The notes under the pieces are model-generated. The model had not been told where the DNA came from. It saw nothing but the letters and a program-made list of their open reading frames with translations, and did not search any database. 7,691 nucleotides of DNA from Chloroflexota bacterium (lineage in GTDB: Bacteria; Chloroflexota; Anaerolineae; Anaerolineales; UBA11579), in contig QKGK01000251.1 of assembly GCA_003250455.1 (NCBI GenBank), forward strand, positions 1 through 7,691. Reading direction: 5' to 3'. Made by a program: the position numbers and the translations under genes. This document shows positions 6,975 through 7,691 of the stretch, piece by piece (positions within the stretch are counted from its first letter, which is position 1; each line of letters starts with the position of its first letter).

Positions 6975-7072
6975 GTATAAAAATCTCCTTTGTGCCAGAT
7001 AGCACGGAGTATAATATGATTCTTAAAGGTATTTAGCTATTGCAAAAATATGTAATAAATTGGTATTAAATT
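6975..7072. promoter_or_regulatory. Divergent promoter and operator region between exporter and Fur-type regulator
   Basis: This 98-base AT-rich spacer must hold both promoters. On the minus side, GTGC/GCAC arms (7002-7005 and 6992-6995) make a small dyad directly upstream of the exporter's ribosome binding site. TATAAT at 7010-7015 is nearly symmetrical and could serve as a -10 in either direction. Near the regulator gene, TATTGCA-N6-TGTAATA (7038-7057) is an imperfect inverted repeat matching at six of seven positions. It shares TAATA with a second dyad, TAATA-N6-TATTA (7053-7068). These are plausible binding sites for the regulator itself, but none matches a classic 7-1-7 Fur or Zur box cleanly. 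Confidence 0.5.
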
Positions 7073-7498
7073 ATGACCCACGACAAAATCAATTACATAG
7101 AGATATTCCATGAAAAAGGGTACCGCCTGACCCGACAGAGGCAAGCTGTTTTGGACGCTCTTTGTCAGGCGGATGGACATGCCACAATTGGCGAAATTTA
7201 TTATCTGGCAAAAATACTCGATTCAAAAATAGACCGATCAACAGTCTATCGAGCACTGGATGCCTTCACCCAGTTAGGTTTAGCCATCAGTGGAGAAGAT
7301 GCCAAAGGGGAACGTATTTATGAGTTGATCAAAGAGCAGCATCATCACCATTTGATCTGTTCAGAATGTGGAAATGACATTGAAGTAGAAAACCAGGTTG
7401 TTGAAGATTTTTATCAACAGCTTCAAGATTTGTATAAGTATGAAATCAAAATGGATCACCTCATCGTTTTCGGAATTTGTCCAGGCTGTCTTAAATAA
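7073..7498 (+). CDS. Fur/Zur-family metal-dependent transcriptional regulator
   Basis: This is a 141-residue DNA-binding repressor of the Fur superfamily, probably sensing zinc or iron. Residues about 8-82 are the winged helix, with RLTRQRQAVLDAL (18-30), the helix starting HATIGEIY (36-43) and the recognition helix STVYRALD (56-63). Residues 84-141 are the dimerisation and metal domain: HHHHLICSECG (90-100), Asp128-His129, and CPGC (136-139). The two CxxC pairs (96/99 and 136/139) give the structural zinc site. The HHHH in place of the Fur-type HHDH, with the CxxC pairs, leans toward Zur but does not prove it. The start ATG has no recognisable Shine-Dalgarno sequence (GGTATTAAATT precedes it), so translation may be weak or the transcript leaderless. 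It is divergent from the CDF exporter by 98 bases, an arrangement that suggests joint metal-responsive control. Its AT-rich composition matches the exporter and differs from the genes at 900-5480. Confidence 0.92.
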   Translation: MTHDKINYIEIFHEKGYRLTRQRQAVLDALCQADGHATIGEIYYLAKILDSKIDRSTVYRALDAFTQLGLAISGEDAKGERIYELIKEQHHHHLICSECGNDIEVENQVVEDFYQQLQDLYKYEIKMDHLIVFGICPGCLK

Positions 7499-7608
7499 TC
7501 CACCAACTTTCATCACCAATAATTTAGAGAAAACATAGTTCATTCATCTATCAAAAGGATCGATTTCCAAGCTCTTATTTTGGTTCTGCAAAATGCTGTT
7601 CTGGTACC

Positions 7609-7674
7609 GGGGGAATCCGAGCAAAAAAAATTGTGCGTGTTACTGACTCCGCCTTTCACAATACCCATTCCCCC
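7609..7674. repeat. Nested inverted repeat downstream of the regulator gene
   Basis: GGGGGAAT (7609-7616) pairs with ATTCCCCC (7667-7674). Beyond a three-by-three mismatch, GGT (7603-7605) pairs with ACC (7678-7680). Inside, ATTGTG (7630-7635) pairs with CACAAT (7657-7662). No T-tract follows. The rest of 7499-7691 shows no supported gene; a minus-strand frame open from the right edge to 7540 has no recognisable content. Confidence 0.55.
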
Positions 7675-7691
7675 AAAACCGAATAAAATGT

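Noticed and set aside
7540..7691. Minus-strand frame open from the right edge, with an internal ATG
   Set aside because: Short, no recognisable domain, no ribosome binding site, and it runs through the nested inverted repeat.

Overview
The window reads as a stretch of a bacterial chromosome, probably from a filamentous or anaerobic member of the Chloroflexota (Anaerolineae-like). That placement is an inference from the style of the genes (a fused thioredoxin-cyclophilin lipoprotein, a PrsW-like protease, a leaderless gene), not from a marker gene. No rRNA, tRNA, CRISPR array or transposase was seen.

Left part (1-5530), all on the + strand and fairly GC-rich: the 3' portion of a membrane-bound diguanylate cyclase; a membrane-anchored HExxH metallopeptidase that appears to be leaderless, behind a near-consensus promoter; then a tight three-gene group. 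That group is a lipoprotein joining a DsbA-like thioredoxin domain to a cyclophilin domain, a PrsW-like intramembrane protease overlapping it by 4 bases, and a DedA-family membrane protein 18 bases further on. It has its own extended -10 promoter and ends at a textbook intrinsic terminator (5500-5527). Together these genes look like a cell-envelope maintenance set: folding or redox handling of exported proteins, proteolysis at the membrane, and lipid-carrier or membrane homeostasis.

Middle (5528-5975): about 450 bases with no convincing gene but rich in inverted repeats. It also holds a degenerate 20-base direct repeat whose copies lie in one open minus-strand frame.

Right part (5976-7691), visibly more AT-rich: a divergent pair made of a minus-strand cation diffusion facilitator exporter with a histidine-rich N-terminus and a plus-strand Fur/Zur-family metal regulator. 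They share a 98-base intergenic region with operator-like dyads, which suggests metal-responsive control of efflux. The last 193 bases carry no gene that can be supported but contain a nested inverted repeat. The composition change and the flanking inverted repeats suggest that the metal pair was acquired separately from the envelope genes.
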